Below are positions 56,510 through 64,000 of a DNA stretch of 64,000 nt, piece by piece. The stretch is from VAXT01 sp963850415 (GTDB lineage: Bacteria; Actinomycetota; Thermoleophilia; Gaiellales; Gaiellaceae). The stretch is from assembly GCA_963850415.1 (NCBI GenBank), contig CAWKLE010000002.1:1-64000 (forward strand), given 5' to 3'. Both the position numbers and the translations under genes were made by a program. A model generated the notes under the pieces. That model saw nothing but the letters and a program-made list of their open reading frames with translations. It was not told where the DNA came from and searched no databases. How positions within the stretch are numbered: the first letter of the stretch is position 1; every line of letters begins with the position of its first letter.

Positions 56510-57568
56510 ATGCTCAAGACCAGATTTGCTCTAGCCGCTGTCGCCCTGTATTCCGGCATCTTTGTTGAGCAATCCATTGCTGGCCCTCTCACCTCCGCCG
56601 AGGTCACCAAAATCATCAACCGGGTCAGCGTGATCGAGCCCGCAAAAGGCGATCGTCCCGCTGCCTTGCGTGATGTCATCAAAGATGATCTCGGTCTACA
56701 GACGGGCGCCAAGTCCCGCTCGGAGTTGCTTTTTCAGGATAACACCCTGACCCGCCTCGGTGCGGAGACATTCTTCAGTTTCAAAACCGGCACACGGGAT
56801 ATGACTCTGGAGAAAGGATCCATGCTTCTGCAAGTGCCGAAAGGATTAGGCGGAGCGAAAATTCACACCGCGGCGGTCACGGCGGCCATCACTGGCACGA
56901 CGATAATGATGGAATATAGCCCTGGGAAGTACCTCAAGGTTCTGGTGCTCGAAGGTAGCTTGCGTTTATCGCGAAACGGATCCTTTGGTGATTCAGTAGT
57001 TTTGCACTCGGGAAAAATGGTGATCATGCGACCGGACGCAAAAAAGATTCCCGCCCCGATCGACGTTGACCTGGCAGAGATCGTTAGGACATCGACCTTG
57101 GTAAACTTTCCCGGCAGCAATATTTTGCCCAGCATGTCGCTTATTCAGGCGGCAATCAACGACCAGGCCAGGCAGTTGACAAAAGGAACCCTTGTTCCGA
57201 CAAATTTGGTCATGGGTCACGGAACCAACGTTGTTTTAGCTTCAAAGGATCAGCTGAGCAAAACCATCGGCTCACTCGCCGGCTTAGCCACGAGTGACAA
57301 CGGCGCGCCCATGGCCGCAACCGTTTCCACTACCACCTCGACTGCTGCAAAGAATGTTCTTCCCTCTGGCCCTGCAGTTTCGGTCTCCAGCAGCGCACAA
57401 CTTGTGTCGCTGCTGGGCAACGCTGCGCCCGGTTCTGGCGGGACCATCAACGTTACTCCGGGCGCCGTTAACGTTGGTGGAAATGTGGCCGGGGCAGCCA
57501 GCGCCAGCACCGGCGGCGGTAGCGTGAACGCCGGCGCCAACGTCTCGTTAGGTGGCAATCACCGATAA
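56510..57568 (+). CDS. Secreted FecR-domain protein
   Basis: A 352-residue protein. Signal peptide MLKTRFALAAVALYSGIFVE. The FecR domain covers about residues 35-150: GDRPAALRDVIKDDLGLQTG, SRSELLFQDNTLTRLGAETF, GSMLLQVPKGLGGAKIHTAA and AVTAAITGTTIMMEYSPGKY. The last 100 residues are low-complexity, with repeated Gly-Asn-Val/Ala-Ser units (GGGSVNAGANVSLGGN), typical of a surface-exposed or matrix region. FecR domains sense signals in the periplasm. Next to a divergent CHASE2 kinase, it may form part of an envelope-sensing pair. Confidence 0.85.
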   Translation: MLKTRFALAAVALYSGIFVEQSIAGPLTSAEVTKIINRVSVIEPAKGDRPAALRDVIKDDLGLQTGAKSRSELLFQDNTLTRLGAETFFSFKTGTRDMTLEKGSMLLQVPKGLGGAKIHTAAVTAAITGTTIMMEYSPGKYLKVLVLEGSLRLSRNGSFGDSVVLHSGKMVIMRPDAKKIPAPIDVDLAEIVRTSTLVNFPGSNILPSMSLIQAAINDQARQLTKGTLVPTNLVMGHGTNVVLASKDQLSKTIGSLAGLATSDNGAPMAATVSTTTSTAAKNVLPSGPAVSVSSSAQLVSLLGNAAPGSGGTINVTPGAVNVGGNVAGAASASTGGGSVNAGANVSLGGNHR

Positions 57569-58051
57569 GCTCCGCTGGCACCCTCCCAACACTCGCCGGA
57601 CCGGCGCCAGTTGTTGGAAGCAATCCGACTGCGCTCACGGTGACATCCTTCGGTTTGCCGTCCGGGCCCGGCATCTTCATGTGGCCGGTGAGGTAGGTAA
57701 CGAAATACCGCCCTTCCACGATCGGTTTGGTTACAGAAGGACCGGATGATTTGGTCGGCGGAGCGTTCGGTGCCATCGACTTCGCGCGGGATGACGCCGG
57801 AGAGAAAATTAACTTGATGGTGTCGACGTAACGGCCTTTGGCCAGGCAGTGATCGAGTCGCCGCCGATCATAATATAATGGCCTTGATAGGGCGGCATTG
57901 GGCGCGATGGAAAAGGCGAGCGAATAACCGCACTCGCGTTCCCTGCTGCGCCAGCAACCAAAATCGCCGCCAGCACGCTGACGCGTCGAGTAGCAAGGGA
58001 CTGTAAACGCAGAATCTTCACGAGATATCCGTATTGCAGCAATCGTGCCAT
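57548..58051 (-). CDS. Possible secreted protein of unknown function, frameshifted
   Basis: Starts with a plausible signal peptide (RRVSVLAAILVAGAAGNASA) and a proline-rich mature N-terminus (SPFPSRPMPPYQGHYIMIGG, then DSITAWPKA). An indel near 57830 moves the rest into another frame (YVDTIKLIFSPASS, then PIVEGRYFVTYLTGHMKMPG, PDGKPKDVTVSAVGLLPTTG). The end is unclear; a TAA at 57548 in a third frame is likely, overlapping the FecR stop by about 20 bases. No family is recognised. It is convergent with the FecR gene. Confidence 0.5.
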
Positions 58052-58075
58052 TCGGACATCGAGTTTATGGAAATT

Positions 58076-58494
58076 TTAAGCTGTAATCCAGAGAAAAGTA
58101 ATGACGCAGACCAGAATTGTGGTGGTTAGCCAATCAATCACTTGCCCCAGCACAACCATGGAATGCATGCGGACATAGATGGCCGCCTCGATCGCGACCG
58201 GTGCGCTCAGTCCGATCCAGATAAGTGCAGCGAAGCGTAACGCTCCCACCATTCCATCATCGAAAAAGCCGACGTGAAACCGTGCGACCAGAACGTAAAG
58301 AGCAGAAATCGCGATGGCCGAAAGCACCCGTACAGACTGGAGAGTGCGTAGTTGCGGGGTCCTTCCGGCCGCCAGGTTTCGGGAGTGGCCCGTTGGTAAC
58401 GGTGGAAAACTAATCCCATCCAGAACCAACTGGTGAAAATGGAGACAAACCCGGCAATCAATCCGGGGACTATGGCTGCGCGCAAAGTGTTCAT
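58076..58494 (-). CDS. Four-helix membrane protein of unknown function (DUF1761-like), one frameshift
   Basis: Starts MNTLRAAIVPGLIAGFVSIF and SWFWMGLVFHRYQ, then after an indel near 58335 continues with VLSAIAISALYVLVARFHVG, ALIWIGLSAPVAIEAAIYV and DWLTTTILVCVITFLWITA. The four helices and the W-F-x-x-L-F near the first loop recall DUF1761. About 139 residues when joined. Function unknown. Confidence 0.55.
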
Positions 58495-58589
58495 AGGCCA
58501 AAACGGTTTCGCCGGAAAATAACAATTATGCGATCCGGTGGCGAGAGAGTTTACTGTATGCCTCGGGCGGGATAGGATGGGCGGGAATA

Positions 58590-59879
58590 ATGCCTGAGTT
58601 TGCCTACAAAGCACGGAACGCGCAGGGCGGATTAGTCGAAGGCGTTTTGAATTGCCCCGATCGCGGTGTCGCCATTCGCCAAATCGAACAGCAAAACTGC
58701 ATTCCCATTCGCATCGACCCGGTGACGACAACTGCGCCCGCGACCGTAGTGCCAACCGCGCCCGGCAATTTCGTGCCGAAAATTTTTAATCGGATCGCAA
58801 CTGAACGTGCTGACGTTCCGGCCCAGTCACTGAAAGTTCCTCACAGTCAGTTGCTCGTTTTTACCGAGCAGCTCGCGCATTTGCAACAAGCGGGCATGAC
58901 CTTGGATGAAGGGCTCGGTGTTCTGGAGAAACGCCTCAAGCATCCGCGAGTGCAGCAGATGATTCGCACTTTACACCAGGCACTCGTCGATGGCCGCAGT
59001 TTTTCTCAGGCGCTTCGCGAGTTCCCGCGCATTTTCCCGCCGCTTTACGTGAACCTGGTGGCGGCAGGCGAAGCGAGCGGGGCGTTACCGGAGATTTTAA
59101 TGAGACTGGTGAAACACCTAACACAGGCGAAAAGTCTGCGCGATCGAGTGCAACAGGCCCTGATTTACCCAGCTTTCTTAACCTTGGCCGGCGCCGCGCT
59201 TATCACTGTCTTCATTACTTTCATGGTGCCGCAGCTCACTCAATTCATGTCGCAAAATGGTGGAGCCCTGCCTTTGCCGACGCGCATCTTAATGCAGGTC
59301 CACCACCTCATCATCACCTACTGGTGGCTCGCCATCCTCATTGTTATCGGCGGGTTCGCCGCCTGGCGGGCGTTTGTCCGAAGCGACGAAGGACGCATCG
59401 CCTGGGATCGATTCCGCCTGCGCATTCCTGGTTACAGTCGCATCGTGCGGCACAGTTATTACGCGCAATTTTCCCGCACGCTCGGCACCCTAACCGAAAA
59501 CGGGATTCCACTTTTGCGATCGCTCGATCTCGTCGCCGAGATCGCGGGCAACCGTTACATCGAAAAAAAGCTATCGGAAGTTAGGCGCGCAGTGGTGGAC
59601 GGCGCCCATCTTTCGGCCGCACTGGCGGCCCAACAAATGTTCCCGGAGTTGCTTACCGATATGATGGCGGTGGGTGAGCAAACGGGGCACTTCGGTCAAA
59701 CCATGATGACGATCGCCGATGTTTACGAGCGGGAACTCGATCGCACTGTCACCATTACGTCGGGCCTGATTGCACCGGTCATCATCGTTATTATTGCCAT
59801 TGTGGTTGGCTTTGTCGTTTACAGCATCTTGTCCGCCGTATTCTCCATGACACAAAGTTTGCAGTTTCGGGCGCGCTGA
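58590..59879 (+). CDS. gspF: Type II secretion/type IV pilus inner-membrane protein GspF/PilC
   Basis: Platform protein for pseudopilus assembly, 429 residues. N-terminus PEFAYKARNAQGGLVEGVLN. Two T2SSF repeats: the first contains LLVFTEQLAHLQQAGMTLDE, FPPLYVNLVAAGEASGALPE and the LIYPAFLTLAGAALITVFIT helix; the second contains SRTLGTLTENGIPLLRSLDL, MMAVGEQTGHFGQTMMTIAD and the final helices ending IIAIVVGFVVYSIL. The frame is intact. The residue spacing fits GspF slightly better than PilC given gspG and gspK/L/M nearby. gspE and gspD are not in the window. Confidence 0.92.
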   Translation: MPEFAYKARNAQGGLVEGVLNCPDRGVAIRQIEQQNCIPIRIDPVTTTAPATVVPTAPGNFVPKIFNRIATERADVPAQSLKVPHSQLLVFTEQLAHLQQAGMTLDEGLGVLEKRLKHPRVQQMIRTLHQALVDGRSFSQALREFPRIFPPLYVNLVAAGEASGALPEILMRLVKHLTQAKSLRDRVQQALIYPAFLTLAGAALITVFITFMVPQLTQFMSQNGGALPLPTRILMQVHHLIITYWWLAILIVIGGFAAWRAFVRSDEGRIAWDRFRLRIPGYSRIVRHSYYAQFSRTLGTLTENGIPLLRSLDLVAEIAGNRYIEKKLSEVRRAVVDGAHLSAALAAQQMFPELLTDMMAVGEQTGHFGQTMMTIADVYERELDRTVTITSGLIAPVIIVIIAIVVGFVVYSILSAVFSMTQSLQFRAR

Positions 59880-59900
59880 GATAGCATCCCGCCGCAATTT

Positions 59901-60977
59901 GATGCGTCAGCAAATTTTGACGTTAGGGCTGATCCTCGCGATGCGGAACTCTCGTCGCGCAGGAGGCGGTTTATCGCGCTTCGACTGGTGCGGGACAAAA
60001 TCCCGTCCCTGCTATCACCGCTCCCGCTAGCGGCAACGCTTGGATCGACCTTCGGCAAAATGCGAAACCGGGCGGGCGATGCAGAGCGCGCCCGATTGGG
60101 TCGAGGCGGTAACGTTCATTCCCGCGAGCACCCAGGCAGATGCGGCGGCGCCGAGTGTGTTTCCGCATTCGGCTGGCAAGACCAGGCGGCCGTGCCAGCG
60201 TCCTTTTTTTCCGCCTCTTCTTTAACGATCAGACTGCAGCGCGTCCCGCGGATTGTTGCCTGGGATGAATCCGGCTCGCAAGTACTCCGGTCCGGTCCTC
60301 TCGGCGCCGGCATTGATCTGGAAAGCTCGGAATCGGTCATGATTCCAATGCACGGCATTACCACGATCGATGTGGAAGTGCCGGGCGATGGCAATAGTGT
60401 ACGCGGGGCGTATTTGGAATGGATGACCAGCAGCGAAATGGTGCATGCGTCGGGCGCCGGCTCACAAGACGCCGTTCCGCAGCCTTTCGCCGCCGCCTTA
60501 CCGTTGCACGCGCCCGCGCAGGACTCGGAAGAACTTGGTACCGTTACCGGCTCCTTATCGGCGGATTTGATCCGCATCGGCTCTACTTCCGGCGAGGCTG
60601 CTGCCTTCGAATTCGGGTTAGAATCGCAACCATTGCTTGCCCTCATCACTTTCGAAATCGCGGGCCCGCGGATTGACTCGCCGCCGGAGGTGATTGCGAA
60701 CGGTGAAAATGTTGGGCCCGCCTCGCTGGTTATGCCGGGATTGGCTGATCCGGGTTATCGCGGGGAAATGCACGCCATTGTCAGCCAAATGCAATTCCAA
60801 TACACCGGGTGGCTTCGCGCACAGAAGATCGTTCCGGTAAGCGCCCTCCGCACCGGGACCAACAACATCACTATTATTAACGGTCCTAATGCCGCCGGCG
60901 CCGTCATTCGGGCGACCCAGATTCAATTAAAATATCTTTGGGACAAATCTGATTATATTTTGAAACCTGACCGCTAA
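59901..60977 (+). CDS. Secreted protein of unknown function in the secretion cluster, frameshifted
   Basis: ATG 59901 starts a signal-peptide-like sequence (MRQQILTLGLILA). An indel then leads to AQEAVYRASTGAGQNPVPAI and NAWIDLRQNAKPGG, then AMQSAPDWVEAVTFIPAST in another frame. From about 60230 the frame is stable (RIVAWDESGSQVLRSGPLGA, GITTIDVEVPGDGNSVRGAY, LALITFEIAGPRIDSPPEVI) to 60977. The stable part is beta-rich, with no named domain. Sitting between gspF and gspG on the same strand, it is probably co-transcribed, and may be a secreted or periplasmic part of the system. Confidence 0.6.
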   Translation, partial: DASANFDVRADPRDAELSSRRRRFIALRLVRDKIPSLLSPLPLAATLGSTFGKMRNRAGDAERARLGRGGNVHSREHPGRCGGAECVSAFGWQDQAAVPASFFSASSLTIRLQRVPRIVAWDESGSQVLRSGPLGAGIDLESSESVMIPMHGITTIDVEVPGDGNSVRGAYLEWMTSSEMVHASGAGSQDAVPQPFAAALPLHAPAQDSEELGTVTGSLSADLIRIGSTSGEAAAFEFGLESQPLLALITFEIAGPRIDSPPEVIANGENVGPASLVMPGLADPGYRGEMHAIVSQMQFQYTGWLRAQKIVPVSALRTGTNNITIINGPNAAGAVIRATQIQLKYLWDKSDYILKPDR

Positions 60978-60995
60978 CGCGGTGTCTAAGTTCTG

Positions 60996-61406
60996 ATGCG
61001 AAAAAAACAAGGAGCTTTCACGTTGCTCGAAATCATGCTGGTGGTCACGATCATCGCGCTGTTATTGGCCGCCGCGATAAAATTCATGTCGCCGAACGTT
61101 GACATAGCAAAGCGGGTTCGGGTCGCCGGCGATATTCAGGCAATTAAAACTTCGCTCTTGGCCTATCAAGGGATCAACGGCTTTTATCCGACGACCGAAC
61201 AGGGCCTTCAGGCCTTGGTGACTGCTCCTTCAACCGATCCCCGGCCCTCCCGTTGGCAGCAATTCATGGAGGCAGTTCCGACCGATCCCTGGGGTAATCC
61301 TTACGTTTACCGCTCTCCCGGACAAAAGAATCCCACCAAATATGACCTGTACTCGGCCGGTCCGGATCGGATCCCTGATACCGAGGACGACGACTGGGGA
61401 CAGTAG
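60996..61406 (+). CDS. gspG: Type II secretion major pseudopilin GspG
   Basis: 136 residues. The prepilin site KKQGAFTLLEIMLVVTIIAL has the Gly-Ala-Phe cleavage region and Glu+5 followed by the hydrophobic helix. The globular part has LLAYQGINGFYPTTEQGLQA, the canonical GspG motif YPTTEQGL, then DPWGNPYVYRSPGQ and the calcium-site tail YDLYSAGPDRIPDTEDDDWG. Frame intact. It ends one base before the stop codon of the convergent minus-strand gene. Confidence 0.95.
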   Translation: MRKKQGAFTLLEIMLVVTIIALLLAAAIKFMSPNVDIAKRVRVAGDIQAIKTSLLAYQGINGFYPTTEQGLQALVTAPSTDPRPSRWQQFMEAVPTDPWGNPYVYRSPGQKNPTKYDLYSAGPDRIPDTEDDDWGQ

Positions 61407-62045
61407 CTATTCGTCTGAGTCGTCCGGCGGCGGAACGATAGGCGTCGGCGCTGGCGTCACTGGATTTCGCTGGATCACGCCGCGCTGATGGATTTGGCCC
61501 GGCTGAGTCGGCCTGCCCTGCTGGTAGGTAGGCGGGAGAGCCGGAATCGGTGCCGGCTTCATGTAAGGTTGCGGCGGCTGCGGCATTCCAGACGGGAACA
61601 GCGGCGGTTGCAGTGGGTTCATTTGCGACTGGTTCGGATTCTGCAACGCCTGTGAAAGTAGCGCCTGATTGAATGTCAGCGTCGCGTATTTCCCGTCCTT
61701 GGTGATGGTGACCTTCGTTTGGCCGACCTGGTCCGACCATTGGATATCGCTGATGGCGAAGCCGTGTTCATTTTCCCCTTTCGTTGACAGATACTCTTTA
61801 AGGTTCCTGTCGGTGGCCGAACCAATCGTGACGAACCCGCCATCGGCGGAGCGCGCTGCGTTCGCGACGAACAAGTCCTTGGCGAAATCAGGGGTTACGC
61901 TCGGAACCGCAACGGTGGCGATGGCGAAAGGCGAACGAGTCAACATCGCTTGATAGCGATTAAAATCCGGACGCTTCGGCAACGGATCGTCTGCCAGTGC
62001 GATCAGCGGCATCAGACTAACGGCAATTAGAAGCCTGGTTCTCAT
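61407..62045 (-). CDS. Secreted Pro-rich protein at end of gsp operon
   Basis: A 212-residue protein with signal peptide MRTRLLIAVSLMPLIALA. The mature N-terminal 110 residues (RYQAMLTRSPFAIATVAVPS, GGFVTIGSATDRNLKEYLST, KVTITKDGKYATLTFNQALL) may be a small beta domain like the GspC/PilP homology region. The last 80 residues are Pro/Gln-rich (QPPLFPSGMPQPPQPYM). Its start overlaps the gspM-like stop by four bases. A role linking the inner-membrane complex to the secretin is suggested by its place; the family is not certain. Confidence 0.65.
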   Translation of the reverse strand: MRTRLLIAVSLMPLIALADDPLPKRPDFNRYQAMLTRSPFAIATVAVPSVTPDFAKDLFVANAARSADGGFVTIGSATDRNLKEYLSTKGENEHGFAISDIQWSDQVGQTKVTITKDGKYATLTFNQALLSQALQNPNQSQMNPLQPPLFPSGMPQPPQPYMKPAPIPALPPTYQQGRPTQPGQIHQRGVIQRNPVTPAPTPIVPPPDDSDE

Positions 62046-62593
62046 TTTGTTGCACTCGCCGGTGCATACCAGCGGGCGATTTTAAATTTACCACGCATTT
62101 GCGTTGGGTCACTCGAATCGATGACAATATTTGCGCTCTCAAAAACAATGAAAGCATCAGGTGCTTGCACGTCGTAAAGAAAATGAACCAGCGGCGGCCA
62201 CGGACTCTTGGTTTCGATGGAAGCGAATACTGATTGATACGCGCCCACCGTGGGGCTATCGCCAATAGCCGGGTTTTCGATCAATACGTTATGTTTGCCG
62301 GCGATCTGTTTGAGCTGATCGAGCAAGGCCGAGGCATCGCTGGCCCCGTGAAAAACCGGCTGATGCTCGCGCAACCATTGCTCGCGTTTCGACCATAGAT
62401 CGCTTTCCCGCAGCAAAACCGTTTGCTCATTGTGTGTTTGTTTTCGTTTCGCGACTTCGACTCGCGAATCTCCGATGGTGCGCAAAAGCCAGCTCCACAA
62501 AAACAAGTTGACCAGCAAAAACACCACCAGCGCCACCAATCCGGCCAGTACCTGCTCACGCCGATTCATTCGTTGCAATACTCGCGCAATCAT
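62042..62593 (-). CDS. GspM/PilO-like secretion protein
   Basis: A 183-residue bitopic protein. Short basic N-terminus (ARVLQRMNRREQ), one helix (VLAGLVALVVFLLVNLFLWS), a coiled-coil stretch (SRVEVAKRKQTHNEQTVLLR) and a periplasmic ferredoxin-like domain (LLDQLKQIAGKHNVLIENPA, VHFLYDVQAPDAFIVFESAN). This layout is that of GspM or PilO. Overlaps gspL-like and the next gene by four bases each. Frame intact. Confidence 0.78.
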   Translation of the reverse strand: MIARVLQRMNRREQVLAGLVALVVFLLVNLFLWSWLLRTIGDSRVEVAKRKQTHNEQTVLLRESDLWSKREQWLREHQPVFHGASDASALLDQLKQIAGKHNVLIENPAIGDSPTVGAYQSVFASIETKSPWPPLVHFLYDVQAPDAFIVFESANIVIDSSDPTQMRGKFKIARWYAPASATK

Positions 62594-63814
62594 CGCGGTC
62601 TTCCCTCCAACCGGAATTGAGCGTGATCATTCGGCAAAATCCGCGGCGACTGCATATCGAAGGTAAAATTTTGCAAATCCGGATGTTTTTTGACTTTGTC
62701 CGCGAACTGATAAGCCAGCGCGGCTTTGTTGGCCTCGCCCTCGATCGAAATCTGGCGTGCTGACTGATTGTAGGCAGTGATGCGCACATCCTGCGAGGGC
62801 AGGCTATCGAACACGTGCAGCAAAATTTCGATCGGATAAAAATGTGGATCGATCGCTGGCGCCAGCGCTTTCCAGTTATTCGCGGCCGCTCGCACAAAAA
62901 CGGTGCGGGGAGCGTCGCGTTCAATCTGGTGATCGAGCTGTCGGGATCGAAATTTCAAGTAACCAAGATGGATGAGCGCGAGGGCGACGATTGCGCCATA
63001 GGCAATTCCCGCTGCCATCAGCCGCTTCTTCCATTGGTCGCGCCGGACCTGACGTTGCCGCTCTTCGCGCCACGCTTGTGGAAGAAGATTAAGCCCGGTG
63101 GATGCGGGTGGCGTTTCCACTGCCATCATTTCGGTCGGCGACGCCAGCGCCTGCTCGACTTTGCCACGCAGGCCAAAACATTTTTCGTCTACCAGCACAT
63201 TTTGAAACGACGCGCTGATACCCTGTAACTCGGCCGTCATCGTCAATTGCGGCAGTTCGAGCTCGAGCGGCGCGCCGACGCCGCCATCAATCGTGCGCGC
63301 AAAGCTAAGCTTACCATTTTCAGAAATAGCGGAGACCAACGCGCCCGATTCCGGGTAGATGAACAAAGCGCAGCCTTTGCCCGCGTGGGTGGCGACGCGT
63401 TGTGCGGCATAGACCGTGACGGCGCGCGGAATGACCCGCCGATTCAACAGGGGTGCCGCGATTTCCGTCAGCTTTTGATTTTGTACCGCTACTGCAGATA
63501 CCACGCATTCGCCGTTGGCTTGTTCGATCACCTCGAAATCACTGGTGACTTCTTCAGTGGAAAAGGGAAGTGCCTTCTCCAGTTGAATGCGAACCATCTC
63601 GCGCAATTCCGATCCCTCCACGCTGGGCAAGCGCATCCGTTGCGCCAGCACGGCCGAGATCGGCAGCGCCAGGACGACATCATCATCCGTACTTCAAGGT
63701 TTGCGCGGCATCGTCCAGACTAGGAAACGCGCGCACTCGCCAATTGCCGTTTTCCGCGGGGCGACTGATCAAATTCCATCCTTCCGCTCCGGGCACAAGA
63801 AAGAGCTTGCTCAT
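62590..63814 (-). CDS. GspL-like secretion protein (PilM/PilN-like fusion), one frameshift
   Basis: Starts at ATG 63814 (KLFLVPGAEGWNLISRPAEN). An indel near 63693 then moves to the main frame (VVLALPISAVLAQRMRLPSV, MVRIQLEKALPFSTEEVTSD), the actin-like cytoplasmic domain. A membrane helix (LMAAGIAYGAIVALALIHLG) and a periplasmic domain (ILLHVFDSLPSQDVRITAYN, ISIEGEANKAALAYQFADKV) follow. The organisation matches GspL, which links the ATPase GspE to GspM. Its ATG overlaps the gspK stop (TAATG). Confidence 0.8.
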
Positions 63815-64000
63815 TAAAACTCCTTCCATGTAATCAGCTGCGGAGTAGTGCCGGCGCGGAAGACGAGTTGAATTACACGAGTGACGTCGCTGGACCGCCC
63901 AGTGCTAACGATTCGTAAGACGGGATCCTTGAACAAAACGAAAGGACTAAGCTCTTGAAATTGCTGCGGGGAAAGTCCGAGGGCGGCACGGATGTCGTCG
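63814..64000 (-). CDS. GspK-like minor pseudopilin, C-terminal end only
   Basis: The last 61 residues of a gene running out of the window: DDIRAALGLSPQQFQELSPF, then DPVLRIVSTGRSSDVTRVIQ and LVFRAGTTPQLITWKEF. The STGRSGDVTR-type strand and the WxE/WKE ending are typical of GspK C-termini. The order K-L-M is the normal type II secretion order. Confidence 0.7.
   Translation of the reverse strand, partial: DDIRAALGLSPQQFQELSPFVLFKDPVLRIVSTGRSSDVTRVIQLVFRAGTTPQLITWKEF

Noticed and set aside
1..64000. Programmed ribosomal frameshifting as the cause of the many broken genes
   Set aside because: Breaks occur in unrelated genes, at different sites, in both directions, without shared slippery sequences, and some compensate each other.
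1..64000. CRISPR arrays or a prophage
   Set aside because: Repeats are palindromic, irregularly spaced and not separated by uniform spacers; no integrase, capsid or terminase gene is seen.

Overview
The window looks like a chromosomal segment of a GC-rich Gram-negative bacterium, most likely Verrucomicrobia (Spartobacteria/Chthoniobacterales type). This is inferred from the gene mix (lipid A disaccharide synthase, hopanoid C-3 methylase, family-4 uracil-DNA glycosylase, deoA beside a short aldehyde dehydrogenase, type II secretion genes) and from dense REP-like palindromes; no marker gene settles it. Almost everything is housekeeping. There is no prophage, CRISPR array or large mobile island.

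Layout. 0-8 kb: queA (cut by the window edge), family-4 UDG, squalene/phytoene synthase, hemW, uppS-purA, a DUF3309 mini-gene, a DUF6941-like gene and uppP. 8.1-9.2 kb: two sugar-nucleotide epimerase remnants. 9.2-16 kb: mutL, an A-type Fe-S carrier, two conserved unknowns, a HIT hydrolase, a sulfatase and the C-terminal stump of a formylglycine-generating enzyme. 16.4-24 kb: a NarL-type two-component pair, a GT39-like glycosyltransferase, a cyclase-family hydrolase, lpxB, a REP-associated tyrosine transposase (RAYT) with its palindromes, a Gfo/Idh oxidoreductase and GDP-L-fucose synthase. 24-32 kb: aldehyde dehydrogenase plus deoA, a possible secreted nuclease-like protein, ribBA-ribH-nusB, ftsY, an MFS transporter. 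32-41 kb: msrB, hpnR, tRNA-Cys, hemL, a glycoside hydrolase/GT2 fusion with a GT87-like membrane protein, rluD. 41-50 kb: Ser/Thr kinase, thioredoxin-like protein, ClpX-like ATPase, class III cyclase-like protein, recR, lipA, GT2. 50-58 kb: an MsrB-like protein without the catalytic cysteine, rarD, a TolB/TPR protein, a CHASE2 histidine kinase divergent from a FecR protein. 58-64 kb: gspF, an unknown, gspG on the plus strand facing gspK-L-M and a periplasmic protein on the minus strand.

Two genome-wide signals stand out. First, palindromic repeats of at least two families (GTAG/GGAG-headed REPs, and a family containing TCATCCCGAGC) fill the intergenic gaps and also sit in frame inside lpxB and mutL; a RAYT gene flanked by GGAG-headed palindromes is the plausible mobiliser. 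Second, about half of the protein genes, including essential single-copy ones (purA, ribH, ftsY, hemL, lipA, recR), are broken by one-base indels, sometimes compensated within the gene. Density peaks at about 46-49.6 kb. This looks like uncorrected sequence error rather than gene decay, so I join such fragments into single genes and mark them. Three loci (GDP-mannose epimerase, epimerase fragment, formylglycine-generating enzyme) instead look like genuine remnants.
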